Source: Muribaculaceae bacterium
GTDB taxonomy: Bacteria > Bacteroidota > Bacteroidia > Bacteroidales > Muribaculaceae
DNA length: 47,421 bases
Assembly: GCA_016290325.1 (NCBI GenBank)
Contig: JAEETL010000021.1
Span: 1 to 47,421 of the forward strand
Direction: 5' to 3'
Below, in pieces: positions 16,300 through 23,758 of this stretch (within the stretch, counting starts at the first letter, position 1; each line of letters opens with the position of its first letter). Made by a program: the position numbers and the translations under genes. The notes below the pieces were generated by a model. The model saw only the letters and a program-made list of their open reading frames with translations. It ran no database searches and was not told where the DNA came from.

Positions 16300-17667
16300 A
16301 TGATGATTCTGCCTGAATCTTTTATACAACAACTTCAAGGACTAGTCCCCACAGAGTGGGAGGCACTGGTGGATGCCATCACATCCACCGAGCCTAGCGT
16401 GGCCGTGCGCGTCAACGATGCGCGCGGCGCGACGGTACCCAATGGAACCCGCCAGGTGCCCTGGTGCAATCATGGCTTTTATTTGAATGACCGTCCTGCC
16501 TTCACATTTGACCCCGACTGGCATGCGGGACAATACTATGTGCAGGATGCATCGTCAATGTTTATCAGCCACGTGATCAAGCACTTTATCCATGAGCCGG
16601 TACGCTATCTAGACCTGTGTGCCGCTCCTGGTGGAAAGACTACAGCGGCCCTTCAAGCCTTACCCGCGGGGTCGCTGGTCGTTGCCAACGAGATTGTGCC
16701 GCCCCGAGCCCGTGTGTTGGCCGACAACATCATCCGTTGGGGCAATCCCCATTGCGTGGTGACAAGCAACGCGCCCGTCCATTATGGGAAATTGACGCAT
16801 TTCTTTGACGTCATCGCGACCGACGTGCCGTGCAGCGGCGAGGGCATGATGCGCAAGGACGACGAAGCGGTGGCCCAATGGTCACCCCAACTGGTCGATC
16901 AGTGCGCCGAGCGCCAGCGCGGCATCCTCTCCGATGCGTGGAACGCCCTACGCCCTGGTGGACTGCTCATCTACAGCACCTGCACCTACAACCGCCAGGA
17001 AAATGAGGAAATCGCCGATTTCATCGTCAATGAATTGGGTGCTACCTCTCTTGAAGTACCCGTTGAGCCGTCGTGGAACATTCATCCGGCCATCGGCAGT
17101 GATTGCCACTGCTATCGCTTCATGCCGCATCGTGTAGACGGCGAAGGACTCTTTATGGCCGCATTCCGCAAGGATGGTAATGCCCCACGCCAGGATATCC
17201 GCATCAAGGGAAAAAACACGAAAAAATGCGATGAAATCGGGAAAAATTGGCTCGATAGCCCCGATGATTTCGCCATAGAACCACAGGGAAACCTTTATGT
17301 CGCCACTCCCATGGAATGGCGTAACGAGATTTCAGCCTTGCGCGCTTCGCTCAACGTACTGCATGCTGGCTTGGAACTAGCCACCGTCATGGGGCGCAAA
17401 ACCATGCCCCACCATGCCCTGGCGATGTCATCGGCAAGAGCTGGCGAGGCATTTCCCGTCTGCGAGGTGGATTATTCAACGGCTCTGCACTACCTGCGTG
17501 GCGAGAGCATCGCTGTTGACGGTCCTCGCGGCTATGTCCTCATTGCCCATGAGGGTGCCGTGCTTGGCTTTGCCAACAATCTGGGCAACCGCGCCAATAA
17601 TCTCTACCCCAAATCCCAACGCATCCTCAGCACCCACCTGCCCGACTCTAAACCCCAAGTGTTATAA
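16300..17667 (+). CDS. RsmF/NOL1-NOP2-Sun family rRNA cytosine-C5 methyltransferase
   Basis: A 455-residue S-adenosylmethionine-dependent RNA methyltransferase. Motifs: SAM-binding LDLCAAPGGKTTAAL, DVIATDVPCSGEGMMRKD with the motif IV Cys and GGLLIYSTCTYNRQENEE with the motif VI Cys, the two cysteines needed for catalysis and release in m5C enzymes. The C-terminal ~130 residues (from PMEWRNEIS to GFANNLGNRANNLYP) form the PUA-like RNA-binding part of RsmF. RsmF in E. coli modifies 16S rRNA C1407; the exact site here is not known. An alternative ATG three bases in (16303) is equally possible. Ten bases after the Na/Pi gene, so probably co-transcribed although unrelated in function. Confidence 0.9.
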   Translation: MMILPESFIQQLQGLVPTEWEALVDAITSTEPSVAVRVNDARGATVPNGTRQVPWCNHGFYLNDRPAFTFDPDWHAGQYYVQDASSMFISHVIKHFIHEPVRYLDLCAAPGGKTTAALQALPAGSLVVANEIVPPRARVLADNIIRWGNPHCVVTSNAPVHYGKLTHFFDVIATDVPCSGEGMMRKDDEAVAQWSPQLVDQCAERQRGILSDAWNALRPGGLLIYSTCTYNRQENEEIADFIVNELGATSLEVPVEPSWNIHPAIGSDCHCYRFMPHRVDGEGLFMAAFRKDGNAPRQDIRIKGKNTKKCDEIGKNWLDSPDDFAIEPQGNLYVATPMEWRNEISALRASLNVLHAGLELATVMGRKTMPHHALAMSSARAGEAFPVCEVDYSTALHYLRGESIAVDGPRGYVLIAHEGAVLGFANNLGNRANNLYPKSQRILSTHLPDSKPQVL

Positions 17668-17769
17668 GAAACGCTCACCCAACTATGGATGAGCGCTCCT
17701 ATCACTAAATGAATCAGCTGTTTAACGTGAGTTCGATGAATTTGTCGTTTGTCGATCAGGGTGTTAGCT

Positions 17770-17822
17770 ACACCCCCTCTTGGATAAGAGGGGGTGCCGC
17801 GGGAGCGGCGGGGGCGTTGATA
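17770..17822. repeat. Palindromic module A of an inverted repeat pair
   Basis: Hairpin ACCCCCTCTT-ggat-AAGAGGGGGT (17772-17795) followed at once by GCCGC-ggga-GCGGC (17796-17809) and GGGGCGTTGATA. Module B (17853-17904) has the same order of parts on the other strand. Confidence 0.65.
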
Positions 17823-17852
17823 CTATCTAATATATAATTTGAGGACAAATCA

Positions 17853-17904
17853 TACTCCTCCGGCGCTTCGCGCCACCTCCCCTATCTTAGGGGAGGAGTT
17901 GATA
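17853..17904. repeat. Palindromic module B of an inverted repeat pair
   Basis: Read on the minus strand: TATCAACTCCTCCCCTA, short loop, TAGGGGAGG (hairpin 17876-17896), then GGCGC-gaa-GCGCC (17862-17874) and GGAGGAGT. The layout mirrors module A with about 30 bases of AT-rich DNA between them. Resembles dispersed palindromic repeats of Bacteroidales genomes. Confidence 0.65.
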
Positions 17905-17938
17905 GACAGCACTTTATTTTTCATCGAATTCGCGCTGT

Positions 17939-18220
17939 TTATAGGTTCAGGTAACCTTTCAATGCTTCGACATATTCCTCGAAGGCCTTGCGGCCCTGGT
18001 CAGTGACCTGACACGTCGTGCGGGTCTTCTTACCGGCAAACCCTTTGGTGACGGTAATATAACCGGCGGTGGAGAGTTTGTCGAGCTGCACACTCAGGTT
18101 CCCGGCGGTGGACTCGGTCTGCTCCTTGAGGTAGACAAAGTCGGCCTCGTCCACGTTCATCAGGATGGACATCACCGCCAGCCGCAGCTGGGAGTGAAGG
18201 ATGGGATCCAACTCTTTCAT
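17939..18220 (-). CDS. Small winged-helix transcriptional regulator (HTH_34/MarR-ArsR-like)
   Basis: A 93-residue protein made of a single winged helix-turn-helix: helices over LHSQLRLAVMSILMNVDEA, DFVYLKEQTESTAGNLSVQL as the recognition region, DKLSTAGYI and the wing VTKGFAGKKTRTTCQVTDQG. This is the PF13601-like type that usually dimerises and represses its own operon. Its ATG overlaps the TGA of the upstream membrane-protein gene by four bases (ATGA at 18217-18220 on the minus strand), so expression is coupled. Two near-identical palindromic boxes in the operon's promoter and leader (18870-18892, 18954-18977) are good candidates for its operators. Ligand, if any, unknown. Confidence 0.88.
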   Translation of the reverse strand: MKELDPILHSQLRLAVMSILMNVDEADFVYLKEQTESTAGNLSVQLDKLSTAGYITVTKGFAGKKTRTTCQVTDQGRKAFEEYVEALKGYLNL

Positions 18221-18843
18221 CGCTGCAGCTTGGCTTTATGGTTAATGATGTGGCCAGGGATAATCATCATGCAGATGAACGCAATGATGAACAACGGCAG
18301 AATCATGTTGGCATACAAGGGAACCTCAGCAGCAATGCAGCATACAATGAAGATGCCACATGCCAGACCGATAGCACCGCCAGCCACCAGCGACTTCTCC
18401 TTGATGACAATGCCCTGTGCCATCTCGGCCATCGGCACGATAATGAGTGCGAAAGCAAACATCATCTTCCAGGCATCGTAGCCCTTCAGCAAACTGAATC
18501 CCAAGCAGAACAGCGTTGCAACGAAGGCCGATACACCTACAATGGTCCAAATCTGCGAAGTGAGTTTATCGGAATAACTCTTCACACCAGATTTAACCCG
18601 TTGCTTCTTATCCATGATGGGAGTGGCAATACCACCGATAACACCGATGGCGAACCACAACCAGTTCCATGCTGGATTGTGAGTTTTCACTAACAAAATC
18701 CATACCAAGGCTGCAACTACTACCGACAGGTAACCCCACATCAGCATGATGTTGCCGTCGCCCACATAGCGCTCACGGGTGCGCTGAATCATCGCGGTAA
18801 TCAATTCGAGACTCTCTTTCTCGGTCATTTTCTTGTCTTCCAT
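18217..18843 (-). CDS. Multi-pass membrane protein coupled to the winged-helix regulator
   Basis: A 208-residue protein with a short charged N-terminus (EDKKMTEKESLELITAMIQR) and about six membrane helices: WGYLSVVVAALVWILLV, WNWLWFAIGVIGGIATPI, IWTIVGVSAFVATLFCLGF, MMFAFALIIVPMAEMAQG, GGAIGLACGIFIVCCIAAE and MILPLFIIAFICMMIIPG. I see no enzyme motif. Pairs of a multi-pass membrane protein and a small winged-helix regulator are frequent in Bacteroidales, and the function is not established. It is the first gene of the two-gene operon, transcribed from the promoter at 18949-18980. Confidence 0.8.
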   Translation of the reverse strand: MEDKKMTEKESLELITAMIQRTRERYVGDGNIMLMWGYLSVVVAALVWILLVKTHNPAWNWLWFAIGVIGGIATPIMDKKQRVKSGVKSYSDKLTSQIWTIVGVSAFVATLFCLGFSLLKGYDAWKMMFAFALIIVPMAEMAQGIVIKEKSLVAGGAIGLACGIFIVCCIAAEVPLYANMILPLFIIAFICMMIIPGHIINHKAKLQR

Positions 18844-18869
18844 AACTTGAATTGTTTTTAAATTTGGTT

Positions 18870-18892
18870 ATAAAGCGGTTTAAAATATAAAC
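18870..18892 (-). promoter_or_regulatory. Candidate operator box 1 (in the leader)
   Basis: A 23-base box, 20 of 23 identical to the box at 18954-18976, containing GTTTA-N5-TAAAC dyad symmetry. It lies in the transcribed leader about 27 bases before the first ATG. Confidence 0.55.
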
Positions 18893-18948
18893 TAAAACTC
18901 TCCGAAAAAAGAACAGCACTCGCGATTACCGTTCTTAATTTCACGTTG

Positions 18949-18980
18949 CAAAGATAAAGCGGTTTATTTTATAAACCAAA
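18949..18980 (-). promoter_or_regulatory. Promoter of the membrane-protein/regulator operon, overlapped by operator box 2
   Basis: Minus strand TTTG (18980-18977), 20-base spacer, TATCTTTG (18956-18949). The spacer is filled by a perfect palindrome GGTTTAT-TTT-ATAAACC (18961-18977), part of the second 23-base box (18954-18976). A dimer bound here would block RNA polymerase. Confidence 0.65.
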
Positions 18981-19055
18981 TTTTAGACCAATATTTAACC
19001 TTTATTAACATATTTTCCCTCCATATCGCCTATTCTTCAATCTTGTTATCTATAT

Positions 19056-19130
19056 GTAGGGCCTCGCCTTGGCGTGGCCAGTACCCTGAACATTTACCTC
19101 TATAGCGGCCACGCCAAGGCGAGGCCCTAC
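19056..19130. repeat. Perfect 24-base inverted repeat with 27-base spacer
   Basis: Arm GTAGGGCCTCGCC...GTGGCC at 19056-19079 is the exact reverse complement of 19107-19130. The GC-rich arms stand out from the AT-rich flanks. It lies in the gap between the metG 3' end and the membrane-protein/regulator promoter. It resembles a MITE-like or dispersed palindromic element. Confidence 0.75.
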
Positions 19131-19164
19131 TTTCCTAACGGTACTTTTTGCGGACACCAATAAT

Positions 19165-19206
19165 AAAGTTTAGTGGCTAGAGAACACCTTCTAGCCACTA
19201 AACTTT
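19165..19206 (-). terminator. Strong hairpin downstream of metG
   Basis: Perfect 17-base arms AAAGTTTAGTGGCTAGA (19165-19181) and TCTAGCCACTAAACTTT (19190-19206) with an 8-base loop; on the minus strand it follows the metG stop by 40 bases and is followed by ATTATTGG. Likely terminator. Confidence 0.7.
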
Positions 19207-19245
19207 AAACGCTAAACTTCATGCGGTCTGAGCCGCGTGAATAGA

Positions 19246-21312
19246 TTACCCTACTTGGCAACCAGGCTTGACGGGACCTGTCGGGCCGATGACCACGAGG
19301 CGGCCACCAGCGTCCTCAGCACTTAGGATCATACCCTGGCTCTCAATGCCCTTGAGTTTGCGGGGCGGGAAGTTGGCGATGAAGCACACCTGCTTACCCA
19401 CCAAGTCTTCGGGCTCATACCACTTGGCGATGCCGCTGATGATGGTACGTCCAGCCATGCCATCGTCGATCGTGAACTTCAACAGTTTGTCGGCCTTTTT
19501 CACCTTCTCGCATTCGAGGACGGTGCCCACACGGATGTCGAGCTTGGCAAAGTCGTCGATAGAGCAAGAGGTGGTGACGGGCTTGGGCTTGAAGTTATTA
19601 ATGATGTTCTCCTGCTTGATGCGCTCCAAACGCTGAATCTGAGCATCGATGACGCTGTCCTCGATCTTCTCGAACAACAGCACGGGTTGCTCTAACTGAA
19701 GTCCAACGGGCAGGATATCAATGTCGCCCAGGCGGTTCCAATCGACCCTGTCCATACAGAGCATGCTACGCAGTCTTGCCGCACTGAAGGGCAGGAAAGG
19801 CTCGAAGGCGATAGAGAGGTTGGCGGAGATCTGCAGGGCCAGGTTCATGATGGTCTGCACACGTGCCATGTCGGTCTTGGCCAATTTCCAAGGCTCGGTG
19901 TCGGCGAGGTACTTGTTGCCGCAGCGTGCCAAGTCCATTGCATCCTTGAGGGCCTCACGGAAGTGGAAGTGCTCGATGTGGTCACTCAGCACGGCTTTCA
20001 CGTTCTTGAACTCCTCGATGGCAGCACGGTCCACGTCGGTGAGTTCGCCGGCCTGGGGCACGATGCCCTCACAGAACTTGTGTGTCAGCACCAGGGCACG
20101 GTTCACAAAATTGCCCAGGATAGCCACCAACTCGTTGTTGTTGCGAGCCTGGAAATCCTTCCATGTGAAGTCGTTATCCTTAGTCTCAGGAGCATTAGCA
20201 GTGAGCACATAGCGCAGCACGTCCTGCTTGCCCGGGAAGTCCTTGAGATACTCATGCAGCCAAACCGCCCAGTTGCGGCTGGTTGAAATCTTATCGCCCT
20301 CGAGGTTCAAGAACTCGTTGGCAGGCACATTGTCGGGCATTACATAGTCGCCATGGGCCTTCATCATCGTGGGGAAGATGATGCAGTGGAACACGATGTT
20401 GTCCTTGCCGATGAAATGAATCAGGCGCGTATCCTGCTGCTGCCACCATTGTTGCCACGTGCCCCAACGATCGGGCTGGGCATCGCACAACTCCTTGGTG
20501 TTGCTGATATAGCCGATAGGAGCGTCGAACCATACATAGAGCACCTTGCCCTCGGCACCCTCAACAGGCACGGGGATACCCCAGTCCAGGTCACGGGTCA
20601 TGGCACGGGGCTGCAGGCCGTTGTCAAGCCATGACTTGCACTGACCATAGACATTGGAGCGCCACTCCTGATGACCCTCGAGAATCCACTCCTTGAGCCA
20701 TCCTTCATACTCATTGAGAGGCAGGAACCAGTTAGTCGTATCCTTGAGAACAAGGGGATGGTCACTATCCTTAGCATGCGGATTGATGAGCTCAGTGGGG
20801 TCCAGGTCACGGCCGCATCCGTCCTCACACTGGTTCCCCTTGGCGGCGGGATGGTGGCAATAGGGGCACTCACCCTCCACGTCGCGGTCGGTAAGGAACT
20901 TGCCGTCCTGCTCGTCATAGAACTGCTTGGTGGTCTTCTCGATGAGTTTGCCATCATCATAGAGTTTGCGGAAAAACTCAGCGGCAAACTGATGATGCGT
21001 TTTGGAGGTAGTGCGGCTATATATATCGTATGAGATGCCGAATTCATCAAACGAATCCCTGATTAACTCGTGATAACGATCTACAACCTGCTGGGGGGTA
21101 ATACCCTCCTTGCGGGCGCGCTGTGTCACGGGAACACCATGCTCATCACTGCCACCCACAAAAAGCACGTTCTCGCCCTGCAGGCGCAGGTAACGCACAT
21201 AGATGTCGGCGGGAACATAAACGCCAGCCAGGTGGCCGATGTGAACAGGACCATTAGCATAGGGCAACGCCGTTGTTACTAGCGTGCGCGCAAATTTCTT
21301 TTCTTTCTCCAT
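19246..21312 (-). CDS. metG: Methionyl-tRNA synthetase with C-terminal tRNA-binding domain
   Basis: A 688-residue class I aminoacyl-tRNA synthetase that charges tRNA-Met and initiator tRNA in the cytoplasm. The catalytic core has the HIGH motif in [13 protein letters not shown], the [11 protein letters not shown] block, the zinc-binding knuckle with CPYC...CEDGC, and the KMSKS-equivalent KISTSRNW. The anticodon-binding helices follow (about 400-560), and the last ~110 residues are an EMAPII/Trbp111-like OB-fold ([45 protein letters not shown]), which aids tRNA binding and dimerisation. Length matches Bacteroidetes MetRS. A strong hairpin follows, and a TAACTTTG box at 21353-21360 lies upstream. 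Confidence 0.96.
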   Translation of the reverse strand: MEKEKKFARTLVTTALPYANGPVHIGHLAGVYVPADIYVRYLRLQGENVLFVGGSDEHGVPVTQRARKEGITPQQVVDRYHELIRDSFDEFGISYDIYSRTTSKTHHQFAAEFFRKLYDDGKLIEKTTKQFYDEQDGKFLTDRDVEGECPYCHHPAAKGNQCEDGCGRDLDPTELINPHAKDSDHPLVLKDTTNWFLPLNEYEGWLKEWILEGHQEWRSNVYGQCKSWLDNGLQPRAMTRDLDWGIPVPVEGAEGKVLYVWFDAPIGYISNTKELCDAQPDRWGTWQQWWQQQDTRLIHFIGKDNIVFHCIIFPTMMKAHGDYVMPDNVPANEFLNLEGDKISTSRNWAVWLHEYLKDFPGKQDVLRYVLTANAPETKDNDFTWKDFQARNNNELVAILGNFVNRALVLTHKFCEGIVPQAGELTDVDRAAIEEFKNVKAVLSDHIEHFHFREALKDAMDLARCGNKYLADTEPWKLAKTDMARVQTIMNLALQISANLSIAFEPFLPFSAARLRSMLCMDRVDWNRLGDIDILPVGLQLEQPVLLFEKIEDSVIDAQIQRLERIKQENIINNFKPKPVTTSCSIDDFAKLDIRVGTVLECEKVKKADKLLKFTIDDGMAGRTIISGIAKWYEPEDLVGKQVCFIANFPPRKLKGIESQGMILSAEDAGGRLVVIGPTGPVKPGCQVG

Positions 21313-21352
21313 TTTATTGTGATTTTAATCTTAATTGTCATCGTTGAGCCTG

Positions 21353-21360
21353 CAAAGTTA
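21353..21360 (-). promoter_or_regulatory. Candidate -7 box (TAACTTTG) for metG
   Basis: Minus strand TAACTTTG about 40 bases before the metG ATG; no clear -33 element. No S-box or T-box-like structure is apparent in the short leader. Confidence 0.5.
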
Positions 21361-21557
21361 CTAAAAAGATTGCACATTGTAATGCTAATCAATAAAGTAG
21401 GTGACTAAACCTACATTTTTTATTATTTAAGGCGTCGATTGCAGCGTTTTTGAGCCTTTTGTCAATGATTTTACCGATTTTGGGTAGTTTTTCATTGTCA
21501 TGTCAAGAAAAATTGGTAATATTGCTTGCTGAAACTAATTTAATCTCTCCAAATGAT

Positions 21558-21929
21558 ATGAACAACAACTATGATCCAAGGGCTATTGCCCAAACTATTG
21601 ATGTCGATGAACTGTATGACTTGGACATCACAATCGCCAAGTTTATCTTACCCCGCCTGATAGCGTATAAGCAGCACTGTGAGCGCACTCCCCGCATGAC
21701 GATGACCCGCGAGGAATGGGATGAAATCCTTGACAAGATGATATATGCCTTTGAGCGTATCGCTTGCCAAACCGAGGAAGACACCCCCGAGTACAAGGCC
21801 TACATCAAGGCTATCTGGAACAACGAGGAAGACCTGACAGACCTCAAGCGTGCAGCCAAGGCCTCGCTCAAACCCATCAGTGAAGGTCTGTCGCTCTACC
21901 ACAAGTACTATCGCAACCTGTGGTGGTGA
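21558..21929 (+). CDS. Small hypothetical protein, helical, phage-type family look
   Basis: A 123-residue soluble, mostly helical protein of unknown function. The central part, LDITIAKFILPRLIAYKQHC followed by MTREEWDEILDKMIYAFERI, resembles small uncharacterised proteins that I associate with phages and mobile regions of gut bacteria; this is memory of a pattern and not a search result. The C-terminus ends SLYHKYYRNLWW, with two terminal tryptophans. I chose the ATG at 21558 (MNNNYDPRAIAQ); the frame stays open back to 21450, but the added segment has no family look. There is no other phage gene nearby. The gene is followed by 7-base periodic repeats. Confidence 0.6.
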   Translation: MNNNYDPRAIAQTIDVDELYDLDITIAKFILPRLIAYKQHCERTPRMTMTREEWDEILDKMIYAFERIACQTEEDTPEYKAYIKAIWNNEEDLTDLKRAAKASLKPISEGLSLYHKYYRNLWW

Positions 21930-21935
21930 TTTACT

Positions 21936-22049
21936 AGGTTAAAGGTTAGATAAAGGTTACAGGTTAGAGGTTAAAGGTTAAAGAATGGCTAGCACCTAAC
22001 ACCTAAAGCCCAATAGCTAGCACCTAAAGCCTAAAACCTAAAACCTAAA
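21936..22049. repeat. 7-base periodic repeat tract (AGGTTAR and ACCTAAA units)
   Basis: 21936-21981 holds AGGTTAA/AGGTTAG units, mostly in 7-base steps. 21994-22049 is 56 bases, eight exact steps of seven: ACCTAAC, ACCTAAA, two diverged units, ACCTAAA, GCCTAAA, ACCTAAA, ACCTAAA. Telomere-like in look, between the hypothetical gene and the outer-membrane barrel gene. Confidence 0.75.
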
Positions 22050-22102
22050 ATGCAATTTCAAGACTTGATGTCCGTTATTAAAGAAAAAACAGGAAATTGA
22101 CG

Positions 22103-22819
22103 ATGAAACGGACGATTTTATTGCTCATGGCCATGTTGTTGCTGGCTCCCGCAGCCATGCGAGCCCAGGACAACGAGTCGCTTTATAGCGGCTGGGGTGC
22201 CGGTGTGCAGCTAGGAGCTGGTGGAATGGTACCGACAGGGTCGCTTGCCGATGACCTCAAGGGTTGCGCCTTTTTCACTGGAGGCCTCACTGTGGAGTAT
22301 AACCGAGTACGTCTCAAGATAGACCTCACCTATAGCCAACCCTCGTTCAAGAACGAAAACCCCTACGCCGTCTATGACGACCAGGGCCGCAACCTGCAGC
22401 TTAATGGCACAGCAAGCACGACCTCACTCGGCATGAGCTGCCAGCTGGGATACACCGTGTGGCAAAGCGGCAGGTTCAGGGTCACTCCCTGTGTGGGCGT
22501 GAACTTCAACCGCCTCAACTGGGACATCAACCACATCAAGTGGGAAGCCGACGAGCAAGGCGAGGTTAAGCCTCTCATCGATGATGTGACCGACGTGCAC
22601 GAGAATACCACAGGCTTGACCGCCAGCGTGGACTTCGACATCAGGCTCGGAGGCAAGTTTGTCGACATCGGTAGCGGTAAAAGCCACTACACGTCAACGG
22701 TGCGCGTCACCCCGTTCATTACCCACGCCGGCTACAGCAACCTGTCACCATCGGTCAAGGGTAACTGGATAGGTCTCGCCGTCAGCTATACGGGCTTTTT
22801 CCGCCTCATTTCCCGATGA
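22103..22819 (+). CDS. Outer-membrane beta-barrel protein (OMP_b-brl type)
   Basis: A 238-residue exported protein: signal peptide MKRTILLLMAMLLLAPAAM with cleavage after RAQ, then alternating amphipathic strands typical of a small eight- to ten-strand outer-membrane barrel (WGAGVQLGAGGMVPTGSL, TGGLTVEYNRVRLKIDLTYS, TSLGMSCQLGYTV, FRVTPCVGVNFNRL, TVRVTPFITHAGYSNL, WIGLAVSYTGFFRLISR). It resembles the PorT/outer-membrane beta-barrel family domains of Bacteroidetes. No function can be assigned. The ATG at 22103 follows a 7-base repeat tract and a 16-codon open frame at 22050-22100. The DUF4294 gene follows on the same strand 155 bases later, with its own possible promoter. Confidence 0.7.
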   Translation: MKRTILLLMAMLLLAPAAMRAQDNESLYSGWGAGVQLGAGGMVPTGSLADDLKGCAFFTGGLTVEYNRVRLKIDLTYSQPSFKNENPYAVYDDQGRNLQLNGTASTTSLGMSCQLGYTVWQSGRFRVTPCVGVNFNRLNWDINHIKWEADEQGEVKPLIDDVTDVHENTTGLTASVDFDIRLGGKFVDIGSGKSHYTSTVRVTPFITHAGYSNLSPSVKGNWIGLAVSYTGFFRLISR

Positions 22820-22974
22820 TTGGAAATTTATTGGCATCGGGTTTGCACAATTTTTTCATAAAATTTGCGGCGCCTCAACCATCAAAATAAACTTCATGGT
22901 CTTCGGCTTGCACAATTTTTAACAAAGATTTCTTGCTAGGATTCATTTCTTTATTCTATCTTCGCCGCCAAGAA

Positions 22975-23631
22975 ATGAAACGGTTTTTCCTCATATTGGC
23001 TATTGCCGTGGTAATGACGGCTTTAACGGACGCTAAAGCGTACGCAGCTCCTGCTGTGGAGGATCCGCTCGATAACATCGAGCTGCCATCGGTGCTGCAA
23101 AAGACCTTTGCCGGCTACTATCATTTCATCGAACCTTCGACGGGCGACACGCTCGCCATGGTTGTCTTCAATCCCATTATCATCTATCCTCGCGAGCGTT
23201 TCCGCAACAAGGCTGAAGAGAAGCTGTACTGGAAGACCGTGCGCGACGTGAAGAAGACCCTACCCTATGCCAAACTCATCAGTTCCACATTGCTGGAAAC
23301 CTATGAGTATATTGACACCTACCAGACACAAAAGCAAAAACAGGCCTACCTCAAGCGCTTTGAGAAAGAACTGTTCAACCAATACAAGCCTCAGATGAAG
23401 AAGATGACCAAAAGCCAAGGCAAAATGCTCATCAAACTCATCAATCGCGAGACCAACCAGAGCAGCTATAGCATCCTCAAGGCCTTCTTGGGCACTTTTA
23501 GGGCTGGATTTTGGCAGACCTTCAGCAAATTCTTCGGCGCTAGCCTCAAGGCCGGTTACCATCCCAACAAGGACAAGCAGGACGCAATGATCGAGCGCAT
23601 CTGCATCCGCGTCGAGCAAGGCGCATTGTAG
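22975..23631 (+). CDS. DUF4294 family protein, exported
   Basis: A 218-residue protein with a signal peptide (KRFFLILAIAVVMTALTDAK, cleaved near AYA) and a DUF4294 domain: FNPIIIYPRERFRNKAEEK, LYWKTVRDVKKTLPYAK, ETYEYIDTYQTQKQKQAY, MTKSQGKMLIKLINRETNQS, FGASLKAGYHPNKDKQDAMI. It is found almost only in Bacteroidetes and its role is not known; it is probably periplasmic. The helical body is rich in Lys and Tyr. I chose the ATG at 22975, which opens on the signal peptide, instead of the longer frame from 22933. A TATCTTCG sequence near 22958 is a possible -7 box. A clear hairpin terminator follows at 23679-23712. Confidence 0.82.
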   Translation: MKRFFLILAIAVVMTALTDAKAYAAPAVEDPLDNIELPSVLQKTFAGYYHFIEPSTGDTLAMVVFNPIIIYPRERFRNKAEEKLYWKTVRDVKKTLPYAKLISSTLLETYEYIDTYQTQKQKQAYLKRFEKELFNQYKPQMKKMTKSQGKMLIKLINRETNQSSYSILKAFLGTFRAGFWQTFSKFFGASLKAGYHPNKDKQDAMIERICIRVEQGAL

Positions 23632-23678
23632 CCTATTATCGCTCCCCCATCAAGGAAATAATAAATAACAATATAAAA

Positions 23679-23712
23679 TAAGTGGCAGTGGGCATTGGCC
23701 CGCCGCCACTTA
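23679..23712. terminator. Hairpin terminator between DUF4294 and tryptophanase genes
   Basis: TAAGTGGC (23679-23686) pairs with GCCACTTA (23705-23712), and inner GGGC with GCCC. It serves the convergent DUF4294 (+) and tnaA (-) genes. Confidence 0.65.
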
Positions 23713-23758
23713 CTAGTTTGATGGTTCAGTTAATGGTTTAGAGGTATTATCCTTAAGC

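Noticed and set aside
21936..22049. CRISPR-like array
   Set aside because: Units are 7 bases with no spacers; no cas gene is in the window. No other regularly spaced repeats were found.
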